From contig NZ_PJRS01000028.1 of NCBI RefSeq assembly GCF_002858925.1, positions 1 through 64,000 of the forward strand: a DNA stretch of 64,000 bases, given 5' to 3'. Both the position numbers and the translations under genes were made by a program. Below the pieces are notes generated by a model. It saw only the letters and a list, made by a program, of their open reading frames with translations. It searched no databases and was not told where the DNA came from. Positions 1 to 8,034 of the stretch are shown here, one piece after another (position 1 is the first letter of the stretch; the number at the start of each line of letters is the position of its first letter). This DNA is from Caulobacter zeae. Its GTDB lineage: Bacteria; Pseudomonadota; Alphaproteobacteria; Caulobacterales; Caulobacteraceae.

Positions 1-131
1 CTTCCCCCTCGATGGGGGAAGGGCCGGGGTTGGGGGTGGTTGCGGCGGCATGACTTGAAGCGGCGGTGCGGGCTGAACGCGCGGCGTCACCCCCATCCCA
101 ACCCTTCCCCCCATCCGCCGACGGGAAGGGC
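1..131. repeat. REP-like inverted repeat, left window edge
   Basis: Two G/C-rich arms face each other: about positions 15-38 (GGGAAGGGCC then GGGGTTGGGGGTG) and about 87-108 (CACCCCCATCCCAACCCTTC and following). Each arm also carries its own short hairpin. No credible coding frame lies here. It resembles the other intergenic palindromes of this window and sits beyond the 3' end of the flagellar operon. Confidence 0.5.
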
Positions 132-188
132 TTTGAGTGGCTGTGGGCGGGGGAGGAAGGTCGGTTGGCATCGCCGCAGCTGAGAACG

Positions 189-235
189 GCCCCCCTCCGG
201 CCCTCCGGGCCACCTCCCCCAGAGGGGGAGGATCT
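189..235. repeat. REP-like element, type A unit
   Basis: One copy of the unit called type A here. Its core on the complementary strand reads GGTGGCCCGGAGGGCCGGAG, with an adjacent CCCCC-AGA-GGGGG hairpin. It lies just past the stop of the FlgN-like gene, where it could act as a transcript-end structure. The same unit recurs about ten times in the window. Confidence 0.7.
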
Positions 236-240
236 GCCGA

Positions 241-693
241 TCAGGCCTTCCGGTTCAGTGTGATGGCCGTGGCGTTGTTGGCGTAACCGGCGCCGTGGGC
301 GCTGGGGCCGTAGCCGGCGGCTTGCGGGCGTTGGGCGGCGATCTCGTTGGCGACGGCGCGGACGAGGCCCTCGGTGACGGTCTTGGCGGCGGCGATGGCG
401 CGCGACTGGCGGGCCAGCACGGCGTCGAAGGCCTCGGTGGCGCGCACCAGGCGGCGGCGACGGTCGGGCGTGGCGGCCTGGACCAGGGCGACGTTGCCGC
501 GCACCCGGGCCGACTCGTGGCGATAGACATTGGCCAGCTTGGCCGTCTCCTCGACGTGGCGGGCGGCCTCGTGCGGGCGGCGGGCCTCGAAGGCGGTGGC
601 CTGCTTGGCGATCAGGTCGGTCAGGCGCTCGGTCAGGACGATCAGCTGTTCGACGCGCTCGTCCGAGGGAGAGAGGAGGGCGGAGCTCATCAT
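241..693 (-). CDS. FlgN/FlbY-like flagellar protein
   Basis: This is a helical protein of about 150 residues with long amphipathic stretches and a low-complexity tail rich in Gly, Ala and Asn. No signal peptide or membrane segment is visible. It is the last gene of an operon behind flgI and a rod-binding protein. In Caulobacter that slot holds a FlgN-family protein called FlbY, proposed to act as a chaperone for flagellar hook-filament proteins. The start is one of two adjacent ATG codons (693 or 690) that overlap the stop of the preceding gene, so translation is probably coupled. The family call rests on position and general character rather than a diagnostic motif. Confidence 0.7.
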   Translation of the reverse strand: MMSSALLSPSDERVEQLIVLTERLTDLIAKQATAFEARRPHEAARHVEETAKLANVYRHESARVRGNVALVQAATPDRRRRLVRATEAFDAVLARQSRAIAAAKTVTEGLVRAVANEIAAQRPQAAGYGPSAHGAGYANNATAITLNRKA

Positions 694-1025
694 TGGGCGA
701 CCTCCTGCAGGCCCTGCATCTTCAGCATCTCGCGCTGGACGGTGGAGGCTACGCCGATGCCGCCGGCCTTGGTCACTTCCTTGGCCATGGCGTCGGTCAG
801 CAGGGACTTGAACATCTCCTCGCCCTGGCCGCCGCCGAAGGGCTCGGGCGTCTTCACGCCCTCGAACATCGACTGCATCATCACCGACAGGAACGAGGCC
901 TCGAACTTCTGCGCCGTCTCCTTGATCTTGCCGCGCTTGAGCAGCTCGGCGGCCGAGGAGGCGGTGGGACCGGCGCCGGCGGTCAGGCCGGTGATCGGCG
1001 GCGAGGCGATCGAGAAGGCGCTCAT
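690..1025 (-). CDS. cheL: Rod-binding protein (FlgJ N-terminal domain type, CheL-like)
   Basis: A protein of about 111 residues that matches the rod-binding domain of FlgJ, including the segment [17 protein letters not shown]. The peptidoglycan hydrolase half found in enterobacterial FlgJ is absent, as is usual in alphaproteobacteria, where the short form is often named CheL. It likely caps the growing flagellar rod in the periplasm. An ATG at 1025 overlaps the flgI stop as TGATG; a GTG one codon upstream is possible but less likely. Middle gene of the flgI operon. Confidence 0.85.
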   Translation of the reverse strand: MSAFSIASPPITGLTAGAGPTASSAAELLKRGKIKETAQKFEASFLSVMMQSMFEGVKTPEPFGGGQGEEMFKSLLTDAMAKEVTKAGGIGVASTVQREMLKMQGLQEVAQ

Positions 1026-2140
1026 CACATCACCTCGATGTCGGCTTGCAGGGCGCCGGCGGCCTTCACCGCCTGCAGGATGGTGATCATGTCGCGCGGG
1101 GTGACGCCCAGGGCGTTGAGGCCGCCGACCAGGCTCTTGAGCGACGCGCCGCCGCCCAGCGTGATCAGCTTCTTGCCCTTTTCCTCGTCGATGCTGATCG
1201 CCGATTGCGGGACGACCGTGGTGCGGCCCTGGCTGAACGGGGCGGGCTGGCTGACGGCCGGGGTCTCCTGGACCGAGATGGTCAGGTTGCCCTGGGCGAT
1301 GGCCACCTGGCTGATGCGGACGTCGTCGCCCATCACCACCACGCCGTTGACCTCGTCGATGATCACCTTGGCCGGGCCGTCGGGCTCGACTTCCAGGTTC
1401 TCGATGGCGGTCACGAAGCTGATCATGTCCATGCCGGCCGGCGAGCGGATGGCGACGATGGTCGGGTTCTGGGCCTGGGCGCAGCCCGGGTACTTCGAAT
1501 TGATGGCGTCGGCGATGCGGCGCGAGGTGGTGAAGTCGGGGTTGCGCAGCGACAGGCGCAGTTCCGTCATGGCCACCATCTGGAAGCCGGTCTCGCGCTC
1601 GACGTCGGCGCCGGCGGCGATGCGGCCGGCGGTCGGCACGCCGCGGCTGATCGAGCTGCCCGAGGCGCCGCCGGCCGAGACGGCGCCGGTCTGCACCTGG
1701 CCTTGCGCGACGGCGTAGGTCTGGCCGTCGGCGCCTTGCAGCGCGGTGACCATCAGGGTGCCGCCCTGCAGGCTCTTGGCGTCGCCCATGGCCGAGACGG
1801 AGACGTCGATCTTCGCGCCGGCGCCGGCGAAGGCGGGCAGCTTGGCGGTGACCATGACGGCCGCGGCGTTCTTGGCGTTGAGGTTGGCGTCGCGAATGTT
1901 GACGCCCTGGCGCTCCAGCAGCGACTCCATGCTCTGCTTGGTCATCGGCGCGTTGCGCAGGCTGTCGCCCGTACCGTTGAGGCCGACGACGATGCCGTAG
2001 CCGATCAGGTGGTTATCGCGCACGCCTTCGACGGCGACGATGTCCTTGATCCGCGACTTGGCGGCGGCCGGACCGGCGACGACGACGGCGGCCGCGAGGG
2101 CCAGGCCGGCAAGAACGGAGCTGAAAAGTGAACGACGCAT
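1025..2140 (-). CDS. flgI: Flagellar P-ring protein FlgI
   Basis: FlgI builds the P-ring, the peptidoglycan-level bushing around the flagellar rod. The 371-residue length is normal for the family. A cleavable signal peptide is clear ([12 protein letters not shown], a hydrophobic run, then AAAKS). Typical family segments follow: [45 protein letters not shown], and near the C-terminus [19 protein letters not shown]. The open frame extends upstream to 2275, but the ATG at 2140 is the one that begins the signal peptide. It is divergent from fliX and first in an operon with two further flagellar genes. Confidence 0.97.
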   Translation of the reverse strand: MRRSLFSSVLAGLALAAAVVVAGPAAAKSRIKDIVAVEGVRDNHLIGYGIVVGLNGTGDSLRNAPMTKQSMESLLERQGVNIRDANLNAKNAAAVMVTAKLPAFAGAGAKIDVSVSAMGDAKSLQGGTLMVTALQGADGQTYAVAQGQVQTGAVSAGGASGSSISRGVPTAGRIAAGADVERETGFQMVAMTELRLSLRNPDFTTSRRIADAINSKYPGCAQAQNPTIVAIRSPAGMDMISFVTAIENLEVEPDGPAKVIIDEVNGVVVMGDDVRISQVAIAQGNLTISVQETPAVSQPAPFSQGRTTVVPQSAISIDEEKGKKLITLGGGASLKSLVGGLNALGVTPRDMITILQAVKAAGALQADIEVM

Positions 2141-2274
2141 GGACTTCCACACCGAGGACGCAATTCCGTCGCGGCCCATGCCAGAACCGGGCCAACGAAA
2201 AAGGTGAGGAAAATCAATGATCAGGGCGGGCAAAAACGCCTGCGACAATCCTGTCCGGCAGATTCTGCCCGGCA

Positions 2275-2289
2275 TTAACCATACCGCAA
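2275..2289 (+). promoter_or_regulatory. CtrA-type half site in the flgI/fliX gap
   Basis: The octamer TTAACCAT (2275-2282) equals the preferred CtrA half site, and a degraded second half GCAA follows after a spacing of seven from the TTAA (2286-2289). In Caulobacter, class II flagellar promoters of the fliX type are activated by CtrA bound near -35. The position about 90 bp before the fliX start fits that role. Seen: the motif. Inferred: binding. Confidence 0.55.
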
Positions 2290-2375
2290 GCGCGCTTCTC
2301 GAATATGAGTTCTCATCGGGGAGCGCGACTCCCTATATGTAGGCGTACAAGACCAGCGGTGGAGCGACGGTCGTC

Positions 2376-2804
2376 ATGAAGGTTTCGAGCACGGGAGGCG
2401 TGGGCGCGGCTGGCGCATCACGCGCGCGGCCGACGGGCGGCGGGTCCAGCTTTTCGCTGCCCAGCGTCGGTGCGGCCGGCGGCGTCGCCGGAACCGCGGC
2501 GGCCGGCGGCCTGGCGGGCGTGGGCTCGCTGGACGCCTTGCTGGCCTTGCAGGCCAACATGGATCCGATGGAGCGCAAGCGCAGGGCGATCCGCCGGGCC
2601 GACGACATCCTCGACATCCTCGACGGCCTGAAGATCGCCGTGCTGGACGGGGAGGTTTCCCCCAGCACCATCGACAAGCTCAAGCGGGCCGTTCGCGAGC
2701 ATCGCGAAGCCGTCGACGATCCGAAATTGCAGAGCCTGCTCAACGAGATCGAGACCCGCGCCGCCGTCGAAGAGGCCAAGCTGGCCGTCATGCGCGGCGC
2801 GTGA
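2376..2804 (+). CDS. fliX: Flagellar assembly regulator FliX
   Basis: A 142-residue protein of the FliX family. In Caulobacter, FliX couples completion of early flagellar structures to the sigma-54 activator FlbD. The N-terminal third is a Gly/Ala/Ser-rich linker. The conserved C-terminal part contains RRADDILDILDGLKIAVLDG and ends in a helical segment with EIETRAAVEEAKLAVM. No signal peptide or membrane helix is seen. It is divergent from the flgI operon with a CtrA-like site between them, and dksA follows downstream. FliX is largely restricted to Caulobacterales and relatives, so it is one of the best taxonomic markers here. Confidence 0.93.
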   Translation: MKVSSTGGVGAAGASRARPTGGGSSFSLPSVGAAGGVAGTAAAGGLAGVGSLDALLALQANMDPMERKRRAIRRADDILDILDGLKIAVLDGEVSPSTIDKLKRAVREHREAVDDPKLQSLLNEIETRAAVEEAKLAVMRGA

Positions 2805-2845
2805 GGAGCAGCGGGATGGAACCTCTGGCCCTTTCCCGCGATTTT

Positions 2846-2968
2846 ATAGCCCCGGTCGGCGCGGCGAAGCTCGCCGTAAGCGTGAGTCGCCGTCGCCCGC
2901 ATGGGCGGTCTGCAGGCGCTCGCGCGCCTGAACGCGCCGCTCACGCGACGTTCATTGAACGGGGCTAT
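2846..2968. other. Nested inverted repeats in the fliX-dksA gap
   Basis: Three sets of arms share nearly the same centre: ATAGCCCCG (2846-2854) with CGGGGCTAT (2960-2968), GCGTGAG (2880-2886) with CTCACGC (2940-2946), and CAGGCGC (2913-2919) with GCGCCTG (2924-2930) around a TCGC loop. As RNA this could form one long imperfect stem past the fliX stop. It may end the fliX message or be a decayed palindromic element. The right outer arm overlaps the dksA promoter. A short ORF across the gap (2801-3028) has no recognisable features. Confidence 0.4.
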
Positions 2969-2982
2969 CGTTTTGGTATAAG
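2955..2982 (+). promoter_or_regulatory. Likely housekeeping promoter of dksA
   Basis: TTGAAC at 2955-2960 and TATAAG at 2977-2982 are separated by 16 bases. This is close to a sigma-70 consensus and unusually AT-rich for the region. A start near 2989 would leave a leader of about 39 nt before the dksA ATG at 3028. Confidence 0.6.
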
Positions 2983-3027
2983 CACACCGCCCGCTGAGGG
3001 CGGAGTTCATCGGGGCGTGAGGCGTTG

Positions 3028-3456
3028 ATGCAGACGGCCACTGTTCTTAAAGAACCGGACACCTATCGTCCTTCGGACGATGAGCCTTTCATGAACGAGC
3101 GTCAGCTTGAATATTTCAAGCAGAAGCTGCTCGGCTGGAAGGAAGAGATCCTCCGCGAATCTCGCGAGACGGTGTCCCATCTTCAGACTGAAACTGAAAA
3201 CCATGCCGACCTCGCCGACCGGGCGTCGTCGGAAACCGACCGAGCGCTGGAATTGCGGACCCGCGATCGGCAACGGAAACTGATCTCCAAGATCGACCAG
3301 GCGTTGCGCCGCGTCGAAGACGGCAGCTACGGCTACTGCGAAGAGACCGGCGAGCCCATCGGCCTGGCCCGTCTCGACGCCCGCCCGACGGCGACCCTGA
3401 GCCTCGAGGCCCAGGAACGCCACGAGCGCCGCGAGCGCGTCCACCGCGACGACTGA
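3028..3456 (+). CDS. dksA: RNA polymerase-binding transcription factor DksA
   Basis: DksA enters the RNA polymerase secondary channel and works with ppGpp to reset transcription. The 142-residue protein has the DksA N-terminus (DDEPFMNERQLEYFKQKLL), a long coiled coil and the catalytic tip pattern D61-x-x-D64-x-A66. The zinc-finger region YGYCEETGEPIGLARL keeps one cysteine (C104); the other three positions are T107, S125 and A128. Reduced-cysteine DksA is known in alphaproteobacteria. The ATG at 3028 is preferred over an overlapping TTG at 3025. A strong terminator follows the gene. Confidence 0.93.
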   Translation: MQTATVLKEPDTYRPSDDEPFMNERQLEYFKQKLLGWKEEILRESRETVSHLQTETENHADLADRASSETDRALELRTRDRQRKLISKIDQALRRVEDGSYGYCEETGEPIGLARLDARPTATLSLEAQERHERRERVHRDD

Positions 3457-3496
3457 AGCCCTTTGGGGCCTTCGGGCCCGACTGATGTGTTTCAAG

Positions 3497-3529
3497 CGGC
3501 CTCGCCCGAAAGGGCGGGGCCGTTTTTTT
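3497..3529 (+). terminator. Rho-independent terminator of dksA
   Basis: An 11-bp stem (CGGCCTCGCCC with GGGCGGGGCCG, one G-T pair) closes a GAAA loop and is followed by seven T residues (3523-3529). It starts about 40 bases past the dksA stop. This is the clearest intrinsic terminator in the window. Confidence 0.93.
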
Positions 3530-3538
3530 GTCTGCGCG

Positions 3539-3765
3539 GGCCCCCTCCGGCCCTCCGGGCCACCTCCCCCAGAGGGGGGATCGAGATGCGGTCGCTTCTC
3601 CTCCCTCGCGAAGCGGGGGAGGGGGACCACGAAGTGGTGGAGGGGGCGAGACTGGGCGCTGTGCCGGCGGTCGCCCCCTCCGTCACGGCGCGTATCCGCA
3701 CCGCGCCACCTCCCCCGTTTCTCGGGGGAGGAGTAGGGAGCTGTCGCGGAGCGACTGAGGGGGTG
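3539..3765. repeat. Cluster of REP-like elements (A, D and B units)
   Basis: Read left to right: a type A unit (about 3540-3583), a longer composite here called type D (about 3592-3735, with GGGGGACCACGAAGTGGTGG and a distal CACCTCCCCCGTTTCTCGGG arm), and a type B unit (GAGCTGTCGCGGAGCGACTG, about 3737-3762). The cluster fills the gap between the convergent dksA and RND permease genes. The type D composite recurs at 30230-30370 with the same internal sequence. Confidence 0.75.
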
Positions 3766-6700
3766 TCAGCCCCGCTTCTCCTCGCCCCGCGCCGTCAGCC
3801 AGTACATCACCGGCGTCGCCACCCGCGACAGGACGGTCGAGGTCACGAGACCCCCGATGATGGCGATGGCCAGGGGCGAGTAGAGGCCCGAGCGTTCCAG
3901 GGCCAGCGGCAGCAGGCCGCCGATCGCCGTGGCCGAGGTCAGCAGCACCGGCAGGAAGCGCACCTCGCCGGCCTTCTCGATGGCGTCGTGCAGGCTCATC
4001 CCCTCGCGCCGCAGCTGTTCGGTGAAGTCGACCAGCAGGATCGAGTTCTTGATCTCGATGCCGATCAGGGCGATCAGGCCGATGGTCGCGGTGAAGGACA
4101 GGGAATTGCCGGTCAGCCACAGGGCCGCGGCGGCGCCGAAGATCCCGAACGGGATGATGCCGGCCACCACCAGGGCGGTCTTGAACTTGCGGAACTCCAG
4201 GACCAGCACTGCCAGGATCCCGAACACCGCCACCATCACCGCAGCCCCCAGGCCTGCGAAGCTCTCCGACTGGGCCTCGGCCTGGCCGCCCAGGCTCAGC
4301 ACGTAGCCGGGCGGCATGGGCAGCTCCTTCTGCAGGCGGGCCAGCACTTCCTTGGTGACGTTGTCGGTCAGGTAGCCGGTGCGGACGAAGGCGGTGACGG
4401 TCACCGTCCGCTCGCGGTCGAAGCGGTCGATGCGGGCGGGGCTCGACTTCAGGCTGGGCGTGGCGATGGCCGACAGCGGGGCGGCCTCGCCGTCCGCGGT
4501 GGGCACGTAGACGCCCGACAGGGCCGACAGGGCGTTGCGGTCGGCGCCGTCGACCTGGCTCATGGGCAGGCGCACCTTCACCGCATAGTCGTCGCCGTCG
4601 GCGTCGCGGAAGCGTCCGGTCTCCTCGCCCGACAGCGACAGGCGGGCCACGCGGCGAGCCGCGCCGGCCGGCACGCCCAGGGCGGCGGCCTTGGCCTCGT
4701 CGACGCCGAGGTCGAGGTCGGTGCGGTCCAGGCGCACGGGATTGCCGACGTCGCGGGTTCCCGGCGTGCTCTTCAGGACCGCCTCGGCGCGCACGGCCAG
4801 GGCCTTGAGCACCTCGAGATTGCGGCCGGTGATGCGCAAGGCCACCGGGGCCTCGATCGGCGGGCCGTTCTCGAACACCTCGACGCTGATCCGCGCGCCG
4901 GGATAGCGGGCGAAGTCGGCGCGCAGGCGGTCGAGCAGCTGCTCGCTCTTGCCCGGCTCCCAGCGCTTGAGGCTGACGAACATCTCGCCATAGGTCACCG
5001 CGCTCTCGCGCTGGGACTGGTTGTAGAACACCTGCGGATTGCCGCGGCCCAGGTTGGCGGCGCGCCAGACGATGTCGGGCTCCCTGGCCAGGCGCTGGTC
5101 GACATAGCGCAGGGCTTCGTCGGTGCGGGCCAGGGACGAGCCGTCGGGCGTGGTGACCCGGACCAGGAACTGCGGCGTCTCGGCGGCAGGGAACAGGCTG
5201 GAGCCGGCCGCCTGCAGCAGCGGAACCGCCGTGGCGCAAAGAGCCAGCATAAGGGCCAGCGCCAGCCAGGGCCGCGCCAGGGCGTGGTGCAGCACGGGGC
5301 GATAGACGGTGTGGATCACGCGGTTGACCGCCTGCAGCAGGCGGTTGCCCTCGGGATCGGAATGCTTGTCCAGCACCCGGCTGGCCAGGAACGGGATGAT
5401 GGTCAGCGACACGAACAGGGACGCGCCCACCGTGCACAGCACCGTCACCGGCAGCGAGCGGATATAGGCGCCCGAGCCGGCTGGCAGGGCCATCAGCGGC
5501 AGGAAGGCCAGCATCAGGGTGGCCGTGCAGCCGATCACCGCCAGGGCGATCTGGCCCGAGCCGTTGATCGCCGCGGCCGTGCGCGCCTCGCCCTCGCGGA
5601 TCCGGCGGGCGATGTTTTCGGTGATGACGATGCTGTCGTCGACCAGCAGGCCGAGCGCCAGCACGAAGCCGGCGATCGACAGCTGGTTCAGGGTGAAGCC
5701 GAAGGCCTGGATCAAGGAGAGGCCGATCAGCAGGGACAGCGGGATCGACACCATCACCACCAGCCCCGCGCGCGGCCCCAGCGGCAGCAGGGTGATCAGC
5801 ACCAGCACCAGGGCCAGGCCGAAGTCGCGCAGCAGGTTCTGGAGGCGGTGCTCGACATTGCGGGCCTGCATGAAGCCGCGATCGAGCCTGACCCCGGCCG
5901 GCAGCACCTTCTCGTAGTCGTCGAGCACGGCCTCGACGCTCTTGGTGATCTTGCCGACGTCCTGGCCGTCCTTCTGGGTGACGGCGATGAACACCGCGCG
6001 CTTGCCGTCGAAGCGGGTGACGTGGGTCGGCTCCTCCTGGGCCCAGGCCACATCGGCGACGTCGCGCACCCGCACCACCTGGCCGCCGACCGAGCGGACA
6101 GGGGTGTCCTTGACGGCGTCCAGCGAGCGGAAGGCCCCGCCGGACTTGACGTTGAAGCGCCGGGCGCCGGCCTGGACCGCGCCGATCGGGGCCTCGGCGC
6201 CGGCCGCGCGCAGGGCGTCGGCGACGCTTGAGGCGGGCAGCTTCAGGGCTGACAGGCGGGCCAGGTCCAGCGACACCCGCACCTCCGAGGCCGGGGCGCC
6301 GTAATAGCGGGTCTGGCGCACGCCGGGCACGCGGTCGAGGCGCTCGGACAGGCGGTCGGCGGCCTTCTCCAGCCGGCGCATGGGCAGGCTGTCGCTGACC
6401 AGGGCGACCTGGACGATGGCGACCTCGGTGGTGCGCACCCGCTCGATGTCCAGTCGTTGCAGGCCCGCCGGCAGGCTGCCGCGGATGGCGTTCACCTCGC
6501 GCACCACCTGGTCGAACTTGCGCTCGGGATCGACGTCCCAGGTGAAGAATACCCGCACGATCGCCGCCCCGTCGAGGCTGGTGCTCTCGACCTTGTCGAT
6601 GTTGTCCAGGCCATAGACCGCCGTCTCGATCGGGTCGGCGACCAGCTGCTCCATCTCGGCCGGCTCGGCCCCGGGCAGCACGGCGCGGACGATGACGATG

Positions 6701-6834
6701 GGGATCGGGAAGTGCGGATCCTCCGACCGCGGCACGGTCAGCAGGGCGTTGACCCCCAGCATGACCAGCAGGCCGAAGGCGACGATGGTGAACTGCCAGC
6801 GCTTTACCGCGAAGGCGGCGAGGTTGAGGCTCAT
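3766..6834 (-). CDS. RND-family efflux transporter permease
   Basis: An inner-membrane proton-driven pump subunit of 1022 residues, the normal size. It begins with a membrane helix after AVKRWQF, then a large periplasmic loop starting at PRSEDPHFPIPIV. The second helix bundle carries the paired acidic residues of the proton relay in GLLVDDSIVITENI. A second periplasmic loop and a second helix set follow, containing IALIGIEIKNSILLVDFTEQ. Its ATG overlaps the stop of the adaptor gene as ATGA, so the two are co-translated. No outer membrane factor gene is adjacent, so it would have to borrow one. The substrate cannot be told from sequence. It is probably controlled by the divergent TetR regulator. 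Confidence 0.95.
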   Translation of the reverse strand: MSLNLAAFAVKRWQFTIVAFGLLVMLGVNALLTVPRSEDPHFPIPIVIVRAVLPGAEPAEMEQLVADPIETAVYGLDNIDKVESTSLDGAAIVRVFFTWDVDPERKFDQVVREVNAIRGSLPAGLQRLDIERVRTTEVAIVQVALVSDSLPMRRLEKAADRLSERLDRVPGVRQTRYYGAPASEVRVSLDLARLSALKLPASSVADALRAAGAEAPIGAVQAGARRFNVKSGGAFRSLDAVKDTPVRSVGGQVVRVRDVADVAWAQEEPTHVTRFDGKRAVFIAVTQKDGQDVGKITKSVEAVLDDYEKVLPAGVRLDRGFMQARNVEHRLQNLLRDFGLALVLVLITLLPLGPRAGLVVMVSIPLSLLIGLSLIQAFGFTLNQLSIAGFVLALGLLVDDSIVITENIARRIREGEARTAAAINGSGQIALAVIGCTATLMLAFLPLMALPAGSGAYIRSLPVTVLCTVGASLFVSLTIIPFLASRVLDKHSDPEGNRLLQAVNRVIHTVYRPVLHHALARPWLALALMLALCATAVPLLQAAGSSLFPAAETPQFLVRVTTPDGSSLARTDEALRYVDQRLAREPDIVWRAANLGRGNPQVFYNQSQRESAVTYGEMFVSLKRWEPGKSEQLLDRLRADFARYPGARISVEVFENGPPIEAPVALRITGRNLEVLKALAVRAEAVLKSTPGTRDVGNPVRLDRTDLDLGVDEAKAAALGVPAGAARRVARLSLSGEETGRFRDADGDDYAVKVRLPMSQVDGADRNALSALSGVYVPTADGEAAPLSAIATPSLKSSPARIDRFDRERTVTVTAFVRTGYLTDNVTKEVLARLQKELPMPPGYVLSLGGQAEAQSESFAGLGAAVMVAVFGILAVLVLEFRKFKTALVVAGIIPFGIFGAAAALWLTGNSLSFTATIGLIALIGIEIKNSILLVDFTEQLRREGMSLHDAIEKAGEVRFLPVLLTSATAIGGLLPLALERSGLYSPLAIAIIGGLVTSTVLSRVATPVMYWLTARGEEKRG

Positions 6835-7943
6835 TTGCCCGCCGCCCCGCGGACAGGGGCTGCCAGGGCGCGCGGATCCACCACGGCCACCTTTTCGCCG
6901 TCGGAGACGAAGCCGGCGCCGGCGGTGATCACCCGGGTTCCGGCGGCGAGGCCCGCCACCAGGGCGTCGTCGCCGTCGAAGCCGCCAAACCGGACATTGA
7001 CCCGACGGGCCACGGCGCCGTCGAGGCGCAGCACGGCGGCCTTGTCGCCTGAGGCCTCGAGCAGGGCCTCGGCCGGGATGCGGACGAACTCGGCGCGGGC
7101 GGCGGCCTGGGCCGAGGCGGGCGCTTGCAGGCGGGCGGCGGCGATCTGGCCGCTCTTCAGCTGCGGCGGAGCCTGGACCTCGATCTCGACGGTGACCGCG
7201 CCGGTGCGGGCGTCGGCGGCCTGGCCCAGGCGCGTGACGACGCCGGTCAGGGTCTGGCCGGGCAGGGCGTCGGCGGTGACGGCGGCGCTGGAGCCCAGCG
7301 TCACCCGCGCCGCGTCGCGGGCGGGCAGCGGCAGGCGCAGGACGAGCGGACTGGAAAGGTCGGCGACCGTCAGCACCGTCTGGCCGGCGGCGACCACCTC
7401 GCCGGCCTGGGCGGTCCGGGCCAGCACCACGCCGGAGACGGGCGAGGACAGCGCCGCCCAGCGCCGGTCGAAGGCCGCGCCGGCATGGGCGGCCTGGGCC
7501 GCCTTCAGCGCGCTTTCGGCGTCGTCCAGCCGGGCCTTGGCCACGAAGCCGGTGGAATAGAGCTTGCGGGCCCGGTCGGCGTCGCGGCGGGCGCGCTCCA
7601 GGTCGGCGGCGGCCTGGGTCTGGCGGGCGTCGACGCCCGCCGGATCGATGGCGGCTAGCGCCTGTCCGGCCCGCACCGCGTCGCCGGCCTCGACGCTCAT
7701 GCGGGTCAGGACGCCGGGAATGCGGAACGACAGGGCCATCTCGCGGCGGCGTTGCAAGGCGCCCGAGGCGGTCAGTTCCGAGGCCGCTCCGGGCGCGCCG
7801 ACCGTGACGGCCTCGACGGCCGGGGGCGGGGCGGCCTGGGGCGTCTGCGCCTTGCCGCCGCAGGCGACCAGCATCAGGCCTGAGCCCAGCGCTAGCGCCG
7901 TCAGCAGCACGACGCCTCCATAACCAGCACGCGCCCCGTCCAT
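6831..7943 (-). CDS. RND efflux periplasmic adaptor lipoprotein
   Basis: A membrane fusion protein bridging the pump to an outer membrane channel. The signal peptide ends in the lipobox LVAC-GG, so it is likely a lipoprotein. Adaptor features follow: the lipoyl half with RIPGVLTRMSVEAGDAVRAG, a short helical hairpin rich in Ala and Arg, then ALSSPVSGVVLARTAQAGEV. Start choice: the ATG at 7943 follows GAGGGCGAGGGCG, a usable ribosome site. Two ATG codons at 7961 and 7958 overlap the operator palindrome and lack such a site. It leads the adaptor-permease operon. Confidence 0.93.
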   Translation of the reverse strand: MDGARAGYGGVVLLTALALGSGLMLVACGGKAQTPQAAPPPAVEAVTVGAPGAASELTASGALQRRREMALSFRIPGVLTRMSVEAGDAVRAGQALAAIDPAGVDARQTQAAADLERARRDADRARKLYSTGFVAKARLDDAESALKAAQAAHAGAAFDRRWAALSSPVSGVVLARTAQAGEVVAAGQTVLTVADLSSPLVLRLPLPARDAARVTLGSSAAVTADALPGQTLTGVVTRLGQAADARTGAVTVEIEVQAPPQLKSGQIAAARLQAPASAQAAARAEFVRIPAEALLEASGDKAAVLRLDGAVARRVNVRFGGFDGDDALVAGLAAGTRVITAGAGFVSDGEKVAVVDPRALAAPVRGAAGK

Positions 7944-7959
7944 CGCCCTCGCCCTCATC

Positions 7960-7990
7960 ATCGATCGGTGATAAGTTATCACTGATCGAT
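7960..7990. promoter_or_regulatory. 31-bp operator palindrome between RND operon and tetR
   Basis: Left arm ATCGATCGGTGATAA (7960-7974), centre G (7975), right arm TTATCACTGATCGAT (7976-7990). The arms are complementary at 14 of 15 positions. It sits in the divergent gap, 45 bp before the tetR start and just upstream of the adaptor start. That is the expected place for a TetR dimer site repressing both directions. Seen: the palindrome. Inferred: the protein that binds it. Confidence 0.85.
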
Positions 7991-8034
7991 TATTGTGGGT
8001 TGTCAAGGCAGGCCGAACACGGAAAGGAGGGACG

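Noticed and set aside
2141..2274. Possible sigma-54 promoter for flgI
   Set aside because: A GG and a GC occur near the right place, but the spacing is one base off the strict GG-N10-GC rule, so no call was made.
2801..3028. 75-codon ORF between fliX and dksA
   Set aside because: It is made of the nested inverted repeats and the dksA promoter, and its residue pattern shows no structure.
3463..6231. 922-codon open frame on the plus strand, antisense to the RND permease
   Set aside because: It mirrors a well-supported RND permease, is extremely rich in Gln, Gly, Arg and His as expected of antisense frames in high-GC genes, and shows no domain.
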